Source of the DNA: Kingdonia uniflora
Taxonomy: Eukaryota > Streptophyta > Magnoliopsida > Ranunculales > Circaeasteraceae
Assembly: GCA_014058105.1 (NCBI GenBank)
Contig: JACGCM010001812.1
Span: forward strand, 62,001 to 126,000
Direction: 5' to 3'
DNA: 64,000 nt
This document shows, piece by piece, positions 33,620-44,879 of this stretch; positions within the stretch are counted from its first letter, which is position 1, and each line of letters begins with the position of its first letter. The notes beneath the pieces are model-generated. The model did no database searches. It was not told where the DNA came from and saw nothing but the letters and a program-made list of their open reading frames with translations. Made by a program: the position numbers and the translations under genes.

Positions 33620-35561
33620 CAAACAAACACTTGTACCAAGCCCAAAGTATGGTAAATGGCGCGTTACCAAAAAATACTCCAACCAGTCTCAATGTACTAT
33701 GCCAATACCAACTTCAGCTTCACGTTCTTCCTGCTGTACTATACCATATGCCAAGGATAAGACAATCCATCAGTCCAACACTTTATTGAGATAATTGTAC
33801 CCATGACTATTTAATTTTACCCATGCTAGAACTTCCATAAGCAACTAACATATCATCAATACTCTAAGAATGGATGATCCATGAGTTTAACAATAAAACT
33901 CATAACATCAACAATGGTCTCTGTGGTATATCCTGAACCCACCAATGGTATAAGCATATCCAACATCGAGCTCCATCGTTTTGGTGTATATATTTAACAC
34001 AGATATGGGCTCTCATGTATGAGCCTCCATAATGCAACTTCATCCGGTAACTATGTATCTATGCAGCCGACTTACATACCCATCTTCAATAAGAATAATC
34101 ATGAAGAATTTTATTTTATTCTGTATCAAGAATTACTCAATCCGGAATAAACAAAGCCACCACAATACAACTAGCTTCACAACCAGTGAACCAAAACATC
34201 TTGACATAAACAACTATTTCTTTTTTGAAAGTATTTTACCATTAGTTTCTCCTTGAACCGCTTATACAAACTTATTCTCGTTTAATTTGTAAACCATCTT
34301 GTGAAGTAAAGAGATTATATCCTATACTCGATATGACGATCGAGATCCCATCTCATCAACATCCATGATAAGCTCCCACTTGCCCATGACATCACCTTAA
34401 AAAGCCACCTTGTAGTCATTACCAATATCGGCTAGCCATAAACAATGTAGAGAGTAATGATAATGAGCTGCAGGTCACGAAACCTTGGTTCTTCTTTTTA
34501 TTAGAATTGGAGGAGTATAACGTTTTCGTTGGACCTTTTCAACCAATGGTTTCAACACTATCTCTACAAGCATTTTTACATTATCACATAACCCTGATAA
34601 ATCTACTTTTTCGGTCCACTTATCTATGTTTTCGTAAAAGATATCATCATTGAATATCACATCAATAAGTTAGATAATTTTTTGATTCTTGGTATCACAA
34701 TAGAGGTTACCAAAATCATCACAAACATATCCAATGAGCATGCACAAACTAGACATATAATCTAGTAATGTTCTACTACTAGAATAAGCAAAAGAAGTAA
34801 AACTGATTACCTCCTATTTTTTCTAAGTGATCTCTTCTAATAGTCCAAGATCTAATGCATACCAAGACTCTATATCAACCGCTAAAACTTCCGAATGCGC
34901 CCAAAATTACTTTGACAATTCGATGAAACATTTCATACTTCTCGCACTTTTAGAAATCTCATGGACTACACTTTCAGCCATACCAAACTCTAGTAGTATT
35001 ATTGGGATCTTCTCAAGCTTTTCAATTCCAATAGATGCTTTATCTATAACAAACTCATCACAAAAAAATTGATCACCATCACCGCTAGACCCAAGACGCT
35101 TCAACATTGAACCCATCTCAAAATCTACCCAAGCTTTCCATCTAACGAAGACATCAAACCAATCCATTTCATTCTTCAAGAAATGTACACCAAGCTCTCG
35201 TGTAGAATCGCCAATAAGAAAACAAAAGTATGAAATCCCCCGTTGGAACCAACTCTAGTTGGATCCCATATATCATCATATAAGTGGCTCGATCCCATGT
35301 TTAATTTTCTTCTCTTTCTAGGAAACCCAACTTTCTTTTACTTCACCAAGACAACATCTTTACAAAAGAATAAATCTTTTAATTTTAACTTGTAAAGTAT
35401 TCTCCCCGAGAATAATGTTTTCATCCAAATGCTCACATGACGAAGTTTTCATGCGATGCTCTAGAGTCCACCATCGAAGTAACAACACAAATAATCTCAT
35501 CATTTGTATTACACGTCCCTACATACGTATCTTGTCTTTTGTCCCAAACTAAAATTGTAGT
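33620..35561 (-). pseudogene. Ty1/copia pol remnant C2
   Basis: Minus-strand copia integrase. A possible protease trace (VDSRASH for DSGAS) lies at about 35450. The order then is HLYDDIWDPTRVGSNGGFHT (35300-35230), DSTRELGVHFLKNEMDWFDV, the SGDGDQFFCDEF stretch (family DNGGEYCSDEF, catalytic Asp displaced), IGIEKLEKI, SKSARSMKCFIELSKLFWAH and the YALDLGLLEEIT end. This is followed by the post-core segment CMLIGYVCDDFGNLYCDTKN and DVIFNDD at about 34640-34750. The rest, down to 33620, is probably decayed RT and RNase H, but only weak motifs are seen there. Distinct from C1. Confidence 0.7.
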
Positions 35562-36172
35562 TGCAGGGGCCTACCCCACGATCTTACCGAAATCGAGTTA
35601 TCTCCAGTTCAAACTACCTCCATGACAGGCCCACACATCTTCCACGTGGCTTCTCCAGTCAGCGTTGCCACCTAGTTCATGAACTAATAAAAAACGTGGG
35701 TCGAGCTCAAGCAGAAAAACCTGAACAAGTTAAAATACTTGTCTCCACGAACTCAGCTGCCAAGTCAACCGCCACTAACCACATTGTTCAGAAAACGTGT
35801 TTCAGCACGATGAAGAACTACAGAAAATGCATATCTAAAGAAAAAGTTCCTGAAGAGACAAGGACCAAAAAATCACAATTAAAATCACCAGAAAAACTAT
35901 ATTTTCAAAATTCTCAAAACTTCAAACTTTTTATTCAAAAGATCAAGCATTTCTAAGTCTTGAGATTACTTGTAATAAGATATCAGCCCCAAGCAATAAA
36001 CGTCACTATCACAAAAATCCTCAACCCGAGGTCATGGTTTTTTTACGTATTCATAGGTTTTCCACGCAAAATACCTGTGTCATTTCTTGTTTTCCATTAG
36101 ATTTTGTCTTAGGTACATTGGTGTAAGAGCTAATTCCAGGCAACTTCGAGCTTACTGAATTAGGCCATTACA
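35562..36172 (+). repeat. T5 5' LTR
   Basis: 611 bp, TGCAGGGGCCTACCCC ... GGCCATTACA, with TG...CA ends (TGTA changed to TGCA at the left). It has an AATAAA at 35995 followed by the shared block AAAATCCTCAACCCGAGGTC and GGTTTTCCACGC, then TTGGTGTAAGAGCTAATTCC near the end. The left edge abuts the copia remnant C2. Confidence 0.85.
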
Positions 36173-36194
36173 TTTGGCACCGTCTGTGGAAAAG
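36173..36194 (+). other. T5 primer-binding site
   Basis: TTTGGCACCGTCTGTGGAAA follows the LTR directly, the best-preserved example of the family after T6. Confidence 0.8.
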
Positions 36195-36249
36195 AAATCA
36201 TTCCTACGATATCTTAAGGCATTCATTCCCTTTACTACAAATTTTAATC

Positions 36250-37500
36250 ATGGTCACATCCAGGTGACCAACAATCGGAGTTCTGCTCGATCTTTCAGTT
36301 GAGCCAGAACAACTAACAGAGTTACGGCCGAATCTTAACACTGAGATGAAGAAACGCAACGAGCTCGAATGAAAATTAACTCTCCACCGAGTGCTCTACG
36401 AGAAGGAGCTCGATGCCGAATGACAAACTCGTTTGACAATATTTAAGCACCATAAAAATCAAATGACAACGCTCAAGCACCATGAGGATCAAATAATAAT
36501 ACAGACTACCTTGTAAGCTCTGCAGAATACGTAACTGGCTCCTCCAACATGAGATCGCGATCAGGTGCCAGGAGCTTCCTGGGTTTAGGCACGTGAAAGA
36601 TTGGGACCTCAAGGAGCCACGAGCAAAGCTATTTCTAGAAATATTCAGAATGAACCTCAGCCTTCCATTCATCTGGGAGGTGAATTTTAGTCTAAGGCCA
36701 GTCGAAATCACTGATGTTCCATATGTCAAGATGAGGAACAACAACCTCAACCTCGAGTTCCAGCATGAGATTGTTTTAGTGAAGGTACCGGTACTCACAA
36801 TCTGCAACCTCCTCATCAAATCACTTAACCAACACATCATTATGCAATACAAGAGCATATGGACCAGTAAATTTAGGAGTTGATCGAAGCACAAGTTCTG
36901 GGTACTTCCGACGACCTTTCCAAATTACAAGAAAGTCTTATTGCCAAAGAACTATTCGACATGGAGATACTGAAAGGTTTTCATACTCTGAAAATTCATA
37001 AGTACAAGGGTACCGATCCAAAGGAGCACATTCAACAATACCGTAATTCATTAGGGTTATACTCCAATCTCAACTACATTTTCTACCGTCTGTTCATCAC
37101 AAGTCTGCAGGATGAACCGCTCCAATGGTTCTACTCTCAACCTGAAGACTCCATATACACATTCGAACAGCAGCAGAAGCAGTTCATCAAGACATATGCA
37201 CATAATAGAGATAAAGAAGAGAATTTATATTCTCTTATCAGTCTTAAATAGTCACACAGAGAGAAGCTCAAGGCTTTTACGAAGATGTTTTGGAGCTCAC
37301 GCGCAAAGTAGACAATCTCGATCAGAAAATAGTTGTTAATACTTTCACTAACGCACTCCATCTCGATTACAAAGCCAAAGAGCACCTCTTTCTCAGCATC
37401 TCGAAGGTCAATAGTTATGTCGACCTGGAAAGGATGATGTCCAAAAGGCTTAAATCAGCTAAATCAGTCTGTACCACAAAAGGTCCATCTACAGATCAAA
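36250..37500 (+). pseudogene. T5 gag, broken
   Basis: Starts MVTSR then a stop. N-terminal coiled and charged segments carry many stops (KKRNELE, KHHKNQMTTLKHHEDQ). The C-terminal half is better kept: 36880-37251 contains SLIAKELFDMEILKGFHTLK, GTDPKEHIQQYRNSLGLYSN, DEPLQWFYSQPEDSIYTFEQ and YAHNRDKEENLYSLISLK, then a stop. The frame 37290-37739 continues with KVDNLDQKIVVNTFTNALHL and YVDLERMMSKRLKSA. The KHH...DQ segment near 36440-36490 appears twice, a small local duplication not seen in T3 or T4. Confidence 0.85.
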
Positions 37501-38390
37501 ATACTAAACCGAAGGAGGATCAGGGTGACCAAAAGAGTACCAAGGTAAACACCAGCAACCCTCAGAAAGGTGGGTCACAAGTTAAACCATCCCTCCCAAA
37601 GATGAATGTTCAAATATCCATAATTTCTCCAAACCTCTCAAAGGATAAGCTCTACCGTCTATCCCAACCATTGAAACCAATCGATAACCGACCATACTGC
37701 ATGCATCATAAGGTAAACCATCATTTTACTGATAATTGATATACTTTACAGAGGTTGGTTGAATATATTTTCATGGAGGGATGGATGTTTAAATATATTA
37801 TCAACCTAAAATCATACATGGATGGCAGCTATAAGAAATAGCTTGAAGTTGTCCAGGTCGAAGATGAAGCTGAGGGGAAGCATCTCTACTATATGCACCA
37901 CAGTAACATGATCGATATCAATCAGATCACCAACTCCAATAGATTTAAACACAGGAAACTGTCAAAATGCCGCGATCTCACACCTCAACACAAAAAAGCC
38001 AAACTTCTGCCTGAGTCGAGCAATCCTCGGCTCGGGATATCATTCAAAGATTACGATACTAGCCATGTCAAGTTTCCACGTCATGATGCATTAGTCATAA
38101 TACTCAAGATGAAAAAAAAAAATTATGCACACAATGATGATCGATACTGGCAGCGGTATTGAGATTCTCTTTTAGAGTACTATCGACCAAATGGGTTTGG
38201 CCGATCAAGTCATTCAAAGCGACACCGATATCATTAGATTCAATGGTTCTAAAAAAGAGTGAGGGGGAAAGATCATCTTACCTATTACCACTGGACCAGC
38301 CACAATCGACATCATCTTCTACGTGATCAACGCAAAATTTTGTTATCTTAGGATCATGGGTCGTTGACGGATTCATAACATGGAAGCACT
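37500..38390 (+). pseudogene. T5 nucleocapsid-like region and protease
   Basis: The frame to 37739 ends with the knuckle PYCMHHKVNHHFTDN followed by TGA in place of the Cys codon. The frame at 37893-38162 holds MHHSNMIDINQITNSNRFKH and ISFKDYDTSHVKFP. Protease follows in another frame with an apparently normal IDTGSGIEIL at about 38140-38175, the DQMGLADQVI segment, and a stop in GSKK-E. The RIMGR end is at about 38350. Confidence 0.8.
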
Positions 38391-38893
38391 TTGTTTTGAA
38401 CACAACGACGACATCTATGAGATCAGAGGTAGTCAAAAGGTTTCTTGAGCTTACAAAAATACCGTCTTTGTGATTCTAGATACTTCTGATAGGTATGCTA
38501 TATAGCAATTATAGAAAGTTGATCACCCCAATAATTAGCCTTCCATGGTGGAGTCCATCGAATACATCAACATTGATGGACCTAGCAGAGGTACTTTCAT
38601 CAGTACTAAGCTAGTTTAACACAAAAAAGTCGTAACCTTCCTCAACAAACATAATATTATCCACTTACCATCCAATCCCAACTACCCTCATGGCAATGAC
38701 CAAGTCAAAATCACATTCAAAACTATAGTGGATAGACTCAAGAAAAGGCTTCAATCGCATAAAAAAGAAAATTATATGCAAGAGCTTCCATATGACTTAT
38801 GGCCATACTGTACCACTCCACGTCAATCAACCGGCTGTACTCCCTTCCTCATTGCCTATGGCACCGATGCCATCATTTTAACAGAATACTACC
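38390..38893 (+). pseudogene. T5 linker fused to integrase by deletion
   Basis: The linker reads EYINIDGPSRGTFISTKLV to about 38620. Within a few codons the sequence becomes VTFLNKHNIIHLPSNPNYPH, the end of the integrase core, with the catalytic Glu region as QVKITF (Glu replaced). It continues with YDLWPYCTTPRQSTG and LIAYGTDAIIL. By comparison with T6 about 2.6 kb (RT, both RNase H domains and most of integrase) is missing. The integrase reading stops at the T6 LTR. Confidence 0.8.
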
Positions 38894-39491
38894 TGTAGGG
38901 ACCAAATTTTGTAAAGCTCGAACTAGCTTGAAATCGATCCTTACACCAAGAACTACTATACCAAGAATTAAATAAAAGATAACACTTGACACAGGGGATT
39001 TAGCGTAGAAAACTTGTGAATAGGTAAATACCACGACCTCGAGTGGAGGATTTTGTGAAAGTAGTATTATTGCTTGAGAGAGTGAGGGAATCTGATTACA
39101 AGAGTTAATCTAAGAAAAAATAACTAGAGATCAGATAATTGTATGTATAGAATTGTCTGTTGACCCTCCTGTTTCCTTAGAAGCTCTGCTCTTTTATAGA
39201 CCCTGCTCTCAGCTTGACATCATGCTTGAACATGTTCTCCTAAAAGTGAGAGTCATGGGCAGTTGATTGTGTAACTGCTAGCTCATGGGAGACAGGTGTA
39301 TGTTGACTTGTTATGTTTATATCTGTTGTGGACGATCCACGTTTTGCTTGAGTTCGTGGTCGATGTATAACTGTTAACGTGTTTGTAACGTGTTTATTTA
39401 TGAGTGAGTCTGGTACTGAATAAGATCGAGTCTTCTGGGGCTCGAGGTATAGATGAGGTCAAGTGTTCATAGCTCAAGGGATAAGTCCACA
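38894..39491 (-). repeat. T6 3' LTR
   Basis: 598 bp, plus-strand TGTAGGGACC ... ATAAGTCCACA. The homologous end of the other LTR is ATTAGTCCCTACA, so two bases have been lost here. The minus strand carries a TATA box (GTCTATAAAAGAGCAG) at about 39190-39203. No clear polypurine tract precedes it in the element sense. Confidence 0.9.
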
Positions 39492-39550
39492 AATCGTTTT
39501 GTGACAGTTTGTGATTGTAGAAGTGATTTAGTAGTGCGAGATAAAAATTG

Positions 39551-39559
39551 ATATATATA
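39551..39559 (+). promoter_or_regulatory. TATA-like site upstream of the T6 antisense gene
   Basis: TTGATATATATACC lies about 70 bp upstream of the ATG at 39627 and about 60 bp inside the LTR boundary, on the gene's strand. Position and sequence suit a private promoter of the antisense gene, but a TA-rich motif in AT-rich DNA can occur by chance. Confidence 0.4.
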
Positions 39560-39626
39560 CCTCGACCTAACTGTAGGTTTTGTTGGACCAGTGTCTTGTA
39601 AAGTAGACCATTTACTATAGATAAGT

Positions 39627-42600
39627 ATGGTTTCGACTTCCAGTTGTACAAAGGCTGATGAAGTAGACCTCGTAGGGAATTTATCTCCCGTCATTGGAGT
39701 AGGGGATGAGGAGGATATTGTAGCCGAATTGGTAGAATGGCCTCGTCTGAAGGGTTCTCGAGTTGAGTACCCAACAGGTTCTAGTCGGTTTAGGGAGTTA
39801 TGTAAGGCCAAAAGTAGTATAGCTGGGATTTGGGGGCACGCCTTCGGATATAGGGGTAATTTCTTTAGGACTTGCAGTATCAGTCAAGGAGGGGATTACC
39901 TGTATTTGCTGCTTGATTTGGCCAAAGAAAAGAAGTATAAGCGTTTGGGGGATGAAGTATCCTTAGAGTACGTTCAAGGCGTGGTGAAGGATAGTCGAAC
40001 TGATGGTTTTTGTTGTTATTTAGCCCGGTTCGACTATGGGTTGATGCTGCCTTTGAGAAATTTGGCTAAGAGTGTTATGAGTATGATTGGGGCTTGCCCA
40101 GCGCAACTGAATTGCAATTTTTGGGAAGTTATCCTTGTATGTGAAACCCTTAATGAGAGATGGGCTGCATCTGATAGTGAGAGGAGGATTACTGCCAAGG
40201 ATTTTCTGGAGTATTATGCTGTGAAATATGTCACAGCAACTGATGGTGCATATCTTTCTTCTAGTTCTTCAAGACCATGCTTCTTCGACCTGTCTTCAGC
40301 AAGGCGAGTGTGGAACGATAACCATTTATGGGTATCTGGTGAATGTCTTCAGCGGTCTGATGAGGAACCCCTGGAACTTAATAATAGAACTATAACAAAG
40401 GGTAAGTATACCATTGAAAATTGAACTATCATTTGTATGTTGAACTATATTTCTATAGTTGATTTGTATCTTATGTTGCCGACCTTTTATGCAGGAATTA
40501 GCTATAAAGTTTTGAGGAAGGAATCCTTTATAGACGCCATTGCCAAGGAAGGCGCTGAGCTCGAAGCTATTCTCAAAGAGTTAGAGATAAGTAGGTTCAA
40601 AAGGGTAGCTATTAAGGATGACAAGGTCAGGAGATCTCAAGCGAAGAGGAGAATGGATGGGAAAACTCTAGGCTCTATGGAAGATAAATTGTTAACTGCT
40701 GAACTTAATACTCCTTTGAAGCTTGCACGGCTCAATGAAATTCCAGATGGGCCAGTGGACATGGCCATTATCTCCAGCACTGTTGTACGGAACCTTGTGA
40801 AGAGGAAGGCCATAAAAAGGGGGGCTTCTTCTCGTTCTGTTACGTCGGACAATGTGGACGATAGCAGTAAGAGGAAGAAGGTAACTTTTCCCACAAAGTC
40901 GCAGGTGGTGTTAGAGGAAAGCGATAAGATCGCTGAGAGGGCGGACTTGAGGCCGAGTTTTGAGGTTAAAGCTGGTCTCCTTGAGGAACAATGTCGAGCA
41001 AAAGCTCGAGAGAAGATGGTTGTTGTTCTGGATGATGAGTTTAAGAAGGTTAATAAATAGTTGGTTTTGTCGAGCTGTTTTGTTGCTCGAACTGACTTAT
41101 TTCTTTTTACAGTTTGCTCATGCCCTGAGGGGGTTCAGCTTGGTCTCCAGGATAGGTCGATTGAGCTGGAAAGGAGGATCTCCCAGCTCGAGGGAGAGAA
41201 AAACCAGTTTAAAGAGAAACTGACTCGGGAGAGAGGAGCTCTTCAATTGGAGCTGGTGGAAGAAAGGGAAGTTGTTGCTCTAAAGCTGAAGGAAGTTAGG
41301 GCCGAAAGTGTAGCTAAAGCGGAGCGATTGGTTAGCATGTCTGCTACTTCTCAGAACAGCCTTGCAGGGAAACTCTACCAGCTGAGGTATACAAAGGTGG
41401 AGATTTTGGCATTTAGCGAAGGGAATTATGAGGAGAAGGAAATTATGGCTGAAGAGGAGGTTGAGGAAATGGAGGATGGTCTAAATGTTGCTGAAAAGAC
41501 CACTGCCGATAATCAGAAAACTATTGATCAGGTAGAATGATCGTGTAATATAACATTGGTTGTGAAACATGAACTCGAGCTTTGTAATATTTTACTGCTG
41601 TATGATGCCAACAACATTTCTCTTATGAAACTTTGTATTGTAGGAGATAGCAAGCTCGCGCCTCAGAGTTGTGGACTTAGAAGGCCTGCTTGAAGTAGAG
41701 AAAAAATCCTCTGCTAAATTGCAGGTTAGATAATTCAGATAAATTAATAACTAGATGAACAAGAATTTAATAGAAGAAGGGATATGTACCTTGTAAGTTT
41801 ATTCTAGTTCAGGATGTTTGTGTATGTACACTCTGTCTTGTGACCAAAACTTGTTTCTTTGTCGGTAGGTCAATGAGGCTTTGGTTGTCTCGAGCTTGCT
41901 CTATTCTGCAAGTTTGTCAGTATGCTTCTATCGATCTGTATCCCAATTAGGTACTAATGTTGTGAGTCCCTGCTAACTATTATGCAGAAGGAGCTAGACG
42001 TTGCTAAAGAAAAAGAAGAGCAGACTCTTTTGTATAATGTTGAGTATGCAGACGAATATGAGGCTTTGATCTCTCAGTATGAAGATCGATTGGATGATAA
42101 TGTGAACCTTTCTTTAAAGATCGAAGAAGGTAAGAGACAAGTCGAGGATAAGACTGCAACAATTTTGACCAGGGATTTGGCTTTGAACCAACTTACTAGC
42201 GAACTTGCTGAGTTGAAGGAAAGGCTGCGTCAGGTTCTCGGCACGAGGCTGAGTTAGCCGAATACCATATTAGAGCGTTAAATGACAAGATATCTGATAT
42301 GAAATGTAACATTCGTACTCTGAACGAGCAGTTGTTGAAGAGAGAGATCGACCTGGACACTGCGCGAACTAACTTGGCTGTGTTTGAGGTTGATTTTGAA
42401 AAATTGAACAGTAATATTGTGAGAAAAGATCTAGAATTGCGTAACTCTGCACAAATACGTGATAGTTTGATTGCCAGGTTAGATCGTTTGAAGGCTGATT
42501 TACGTCGTTTAAAAGGGAGAGAGGCTCAGAATAGGGCTGATTTAGTGGAGGTTCAAGCCAAAAACAAAAGTTTGGTGGACGAGTTGGCCCACGCTTGCGG

Positions 42601-43369
42601 AAACGTGAGGAGGGTTGTACAACGTGATAAGGAGATGAATGAAAGAATTAATCAACTCTGTGCTCGAATTTCCGAATTGGAGCGGGAATTACGTGTACGT
42701 GAAATGAAGTATCAGTAAGATCTCAAATTTGAATTGGATAAAAGGGATGGTAAAATTGCTTCTGGTGAGGGGAGTCGAGAGATGATGGAATTTCTTCGTC
42801 CAAAAGAAGAGTTAGTGGAGAATATGCGTATTGATCTCACAAATTCTCGGCAGAAGTCGATAGATCTTACAAGGCAGATGAGTGAACGTATTGATCAATT
42901 AACAGCTGAACTAGCTGAATCGAAAGCTCGTCGTTTGAAGGATAACAAGCGCGCTATTGTTACTCACCAATCCTTTAAGGAACTAGTAGTTCATGAACAA
43001 GAAAAATGTGATGGTAAAGCTTTGCATCGACGGCAATTAAGCGCATTGGTTGCATTTTTTGTCGAGAAAATAAAATTCCTGCAGGTTAAGAAAGATTTGA
43101 TGCAAGATTGCTTTTCTCGGAGGACTTGTGTATGTAAACTCGATATCTCAAGCATAGATCCAATTGGGGCTATGGATCGTGGCATTGGGACCACGACGGC
43201 TGAACAGATAGCTCGAGGGAGAGAAATTATTGTTGCATGAGCTCCATAATATATGACATCCAGGACTAAAATAGGGGGAAGCTCGAGTGTAGTCTCACCT
43301 ACTCCTACTGTGGGAGGAAGGTCGACTGCTCTCCCATCAAGAAAATCTAGCATAATTAAAAATAAATAG
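39627..43369 (+). pseudogene. T6 antisense accessory gene (globular domain plus coiled coil), near-intact
   Basis: Plus-strand gene antisense to gag-pol. Exon 1 (39627-40401, 258 codons) has a globular domain at about residues 50-245, with LPLRNLAKSV, ACPAQLNCNFWEV, SERRITAKDFLEYYAVKY and VWNDNHLWVSGECLQRSDEE. The order recalls the Pfam 'putative gypsy type transposon' domain (Transposase_28), judged from memory. Intron 40402-40494 (GTAAGT...GCAG) keeps phase. Exon 2 (40495-41048) is basic (SSKRKKVTFP). Exons 41113-41531, 41644-41724, 41869-41919 and 41988 onward are joined by phase-0 GT-AG introns and encode a long coiled coil. The exon 2/3 join has a phase problem. A frameshift near 42240, a TAA at 42717-42719 and stops at 43238 and 43250 break the frame. 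The tail has GTTTAEQIARGREI. Function unknown. Confidence 0.85.
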
Positions 43370-43610
43370 ACTTGAATTCTGATAACGAGTACCTTTTATA
43401 ATTAGCAGATGTTGATGTTTCAGTGCTCGATGTAGGCCTTTGAGATGAGCGTTGTAATTTGAAATGCTGATATGAGAAACTAATATTTCCACACCTGCAG
43501 TAGATGTTATTCTCTGGTTTGACCCATTGAATTAGAAGAAGTCCGTGGGTGCAGAAATAAGTATTATTTGTGCTTCAACCCTTGGACTTTAGGGAGGCTT
43601 AACGGCATTG
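43370..43610. other. Spacer between antisense gene and tandem array
   Basis: AT-rich, 240 bp, downstream of the antisense gene stop. Possible 3' UTR of that gene; nothing specific is seen. Confidence 0.35.
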
Positions 43611-44682
43611 AGCAAGTGTCTTCCTCACTCGTGCTTTAGGCATTTTATCTTCAGGCTAAGAGGTTCATTATGGCCCCCGCCTTCAGATGTATGAGTATCC
43701 TCAGGAGTTAGGCTAGTATTATCTATACCATTACCAATATTGGATGTTGGAGTTTATCGGCAGCTAGCAAGTTTTCTCCTCACTCGTGTTTTAGGCTTGC
43801 TATCTTCAGGCTAAGAGGTTCGTTATGGCCCCTGCCTTTGGATGTATGAGTATCCTCAGGAGTTAGGCTAGTATTATCTATGCCATTACCAATGTTGGAT
43901 GTTGAAGCTTATCGGCAGCGAGCAAGTTTTTTCCTCACTCGTGCTTTAGGCTTATTATCTTCAGGCTAAGAGGTTCATTATGGCCCCCGCCTTCGGATGT
44001 ATGAGTATCCTCAAGAGTTAGGCTAGTATTATCTATGCCATTACAAATGCTGGATGTTGGAGCTTATCGGCAGCGAGCAAGTTTTGTCCTCACTCGTGCT
44101 TTAGGCTTGTTATCTTCAGGCTAAGAGGTTCGTTATGGCCCCCGCCTTTGGATGTATGAGTATCCTCAGGAGTTAGGCTAGTATTATTTATGCCATTACT
44201 AATGTTGGATGTTGGAGCTTATCGGCAGCGAGCAAGTTTTTTCCTCACTCGTGCTTTAGGCTTGTTATCTTCAGGTTAAGAGGTTCGTTATGGCCCCCGC
44301 CCCCGCCTTCGGATGTATGAGTATCCTCAGGAGTTAGGCTAGTATTATCTATGCCATTACCAATGTTGGATGTTGGAGCTTATCGGCAGCGAGCAAGTTT
44401 TTTTCTCACTCGTGCTTTAGGCTTGTTATCTTCAGGCTAAAAGGTTCGTTATGGCCCCCGCCTTCGAATGTATGAGTATCCTCAGGAGTTAGGCTAGTAT
44501 TTTCTATGCTATTACCAATGTTGGATGTTGGAGCTTAGCGGCAGCGAGTAAGTTTTTTCCTCACTCGTGCTTTAGGCTTATTATCTTCAGGGTAAGAGGT
44601 TCGTTATGGCCCCCGCCTTCGGATGTATGAGTATCCCCAGGAGTTAGGCTAGTATTATCTATGCCATTACTAATGTTGGATA
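43611..44682. repeat. 155-bp tandem array in T6 (about 6.9 copies)
   Basis: Copies begin (AGCAAG) at 43611, 43766, 43921, 44076, 44231, 44392 and 44547. The spacing is 155 bp except for one 161-bp unit in which CCCCCGCC is expanded by 6 bp (about 44293-44306). Each unit includes CTCACTCGTGCTTTAGGCTT, TATCTTCAGGCTAAGAGGTT, GTTATGGCCCCCGCCTTCGG and TTAGGCTAGTATTATCTATG. The last copy is cut at 44682. Copies are highly similar by eye, suggesting recent homogenisation. Located between the integrase end and the antisense gene. Confidence 0.95.
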
Positions 44683-44879
44683 TTTTTTACCTTTAGGGAT
44701 CGAGTTAGTATAAACTGTGTTTTTATCCTTGGGTGGAGATAGATGAAGTGGAACTGTATAGCAGGGTTCTTGTGATAAAAAAGAGATTTCATTGATTGAA
44801 AAGAGTTTGTACATACATTGGAGGTGAAATCTCGAGGTGGATTGAATGTTGCTGAGCGACGAAGGAGCTGTTCAACGTC
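44683..44879. other. Spacer between array and integrase
   Basis: About 200 bp between the tandem array and the end of the integrase frame; probably 3' untranslated sequence of gag-pol. Nothing specific seen. Confidence 0.35.

Larger units (their letters stand above)
35562..38893 (+). mobile_element. Tat-type retrotransposon T5 with large internal deletion
   Basis: A plus-strand element with 5' LTR (35562-36172), primer-binding site, gag, nucleocapsid and protease. It then jumps from the protease-RT linker straight to the last part of the integrase core. It is cut at 38893 by the LTR of T6, and no continuation of its integrase is found on the far side of T6. Confidence 0.85.

Noticed and set aside
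29979..36172. T4 and T5 LTRs as a pair bounding one element
   Set aside because: They are in opposite orientation, each is followed by its own primer-binding site and gag reading away from the interval, so they are 5' LTRs of two separate elements.
36376..36894. 172-residue minus-strand open frame
   Set aside because: It lies antisense to the T5 gag, whose sense-strand segments match T3, T4 and T6; the minus reading has no independent similarity.
40437..40494. Start of a separate gene at the ATG at 40437
   Set aside because: The residues before 40495 are intron sequence; GTAAGT/GCAG sites join exon 1 and exon 2 in phase, so this is not an independent start.
43611..44682. Regular repeats considered as a CRISPR array
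   Set aside because: The whole 155-bp unit is repeated with no unique spacers, in a plant retrotransposon.
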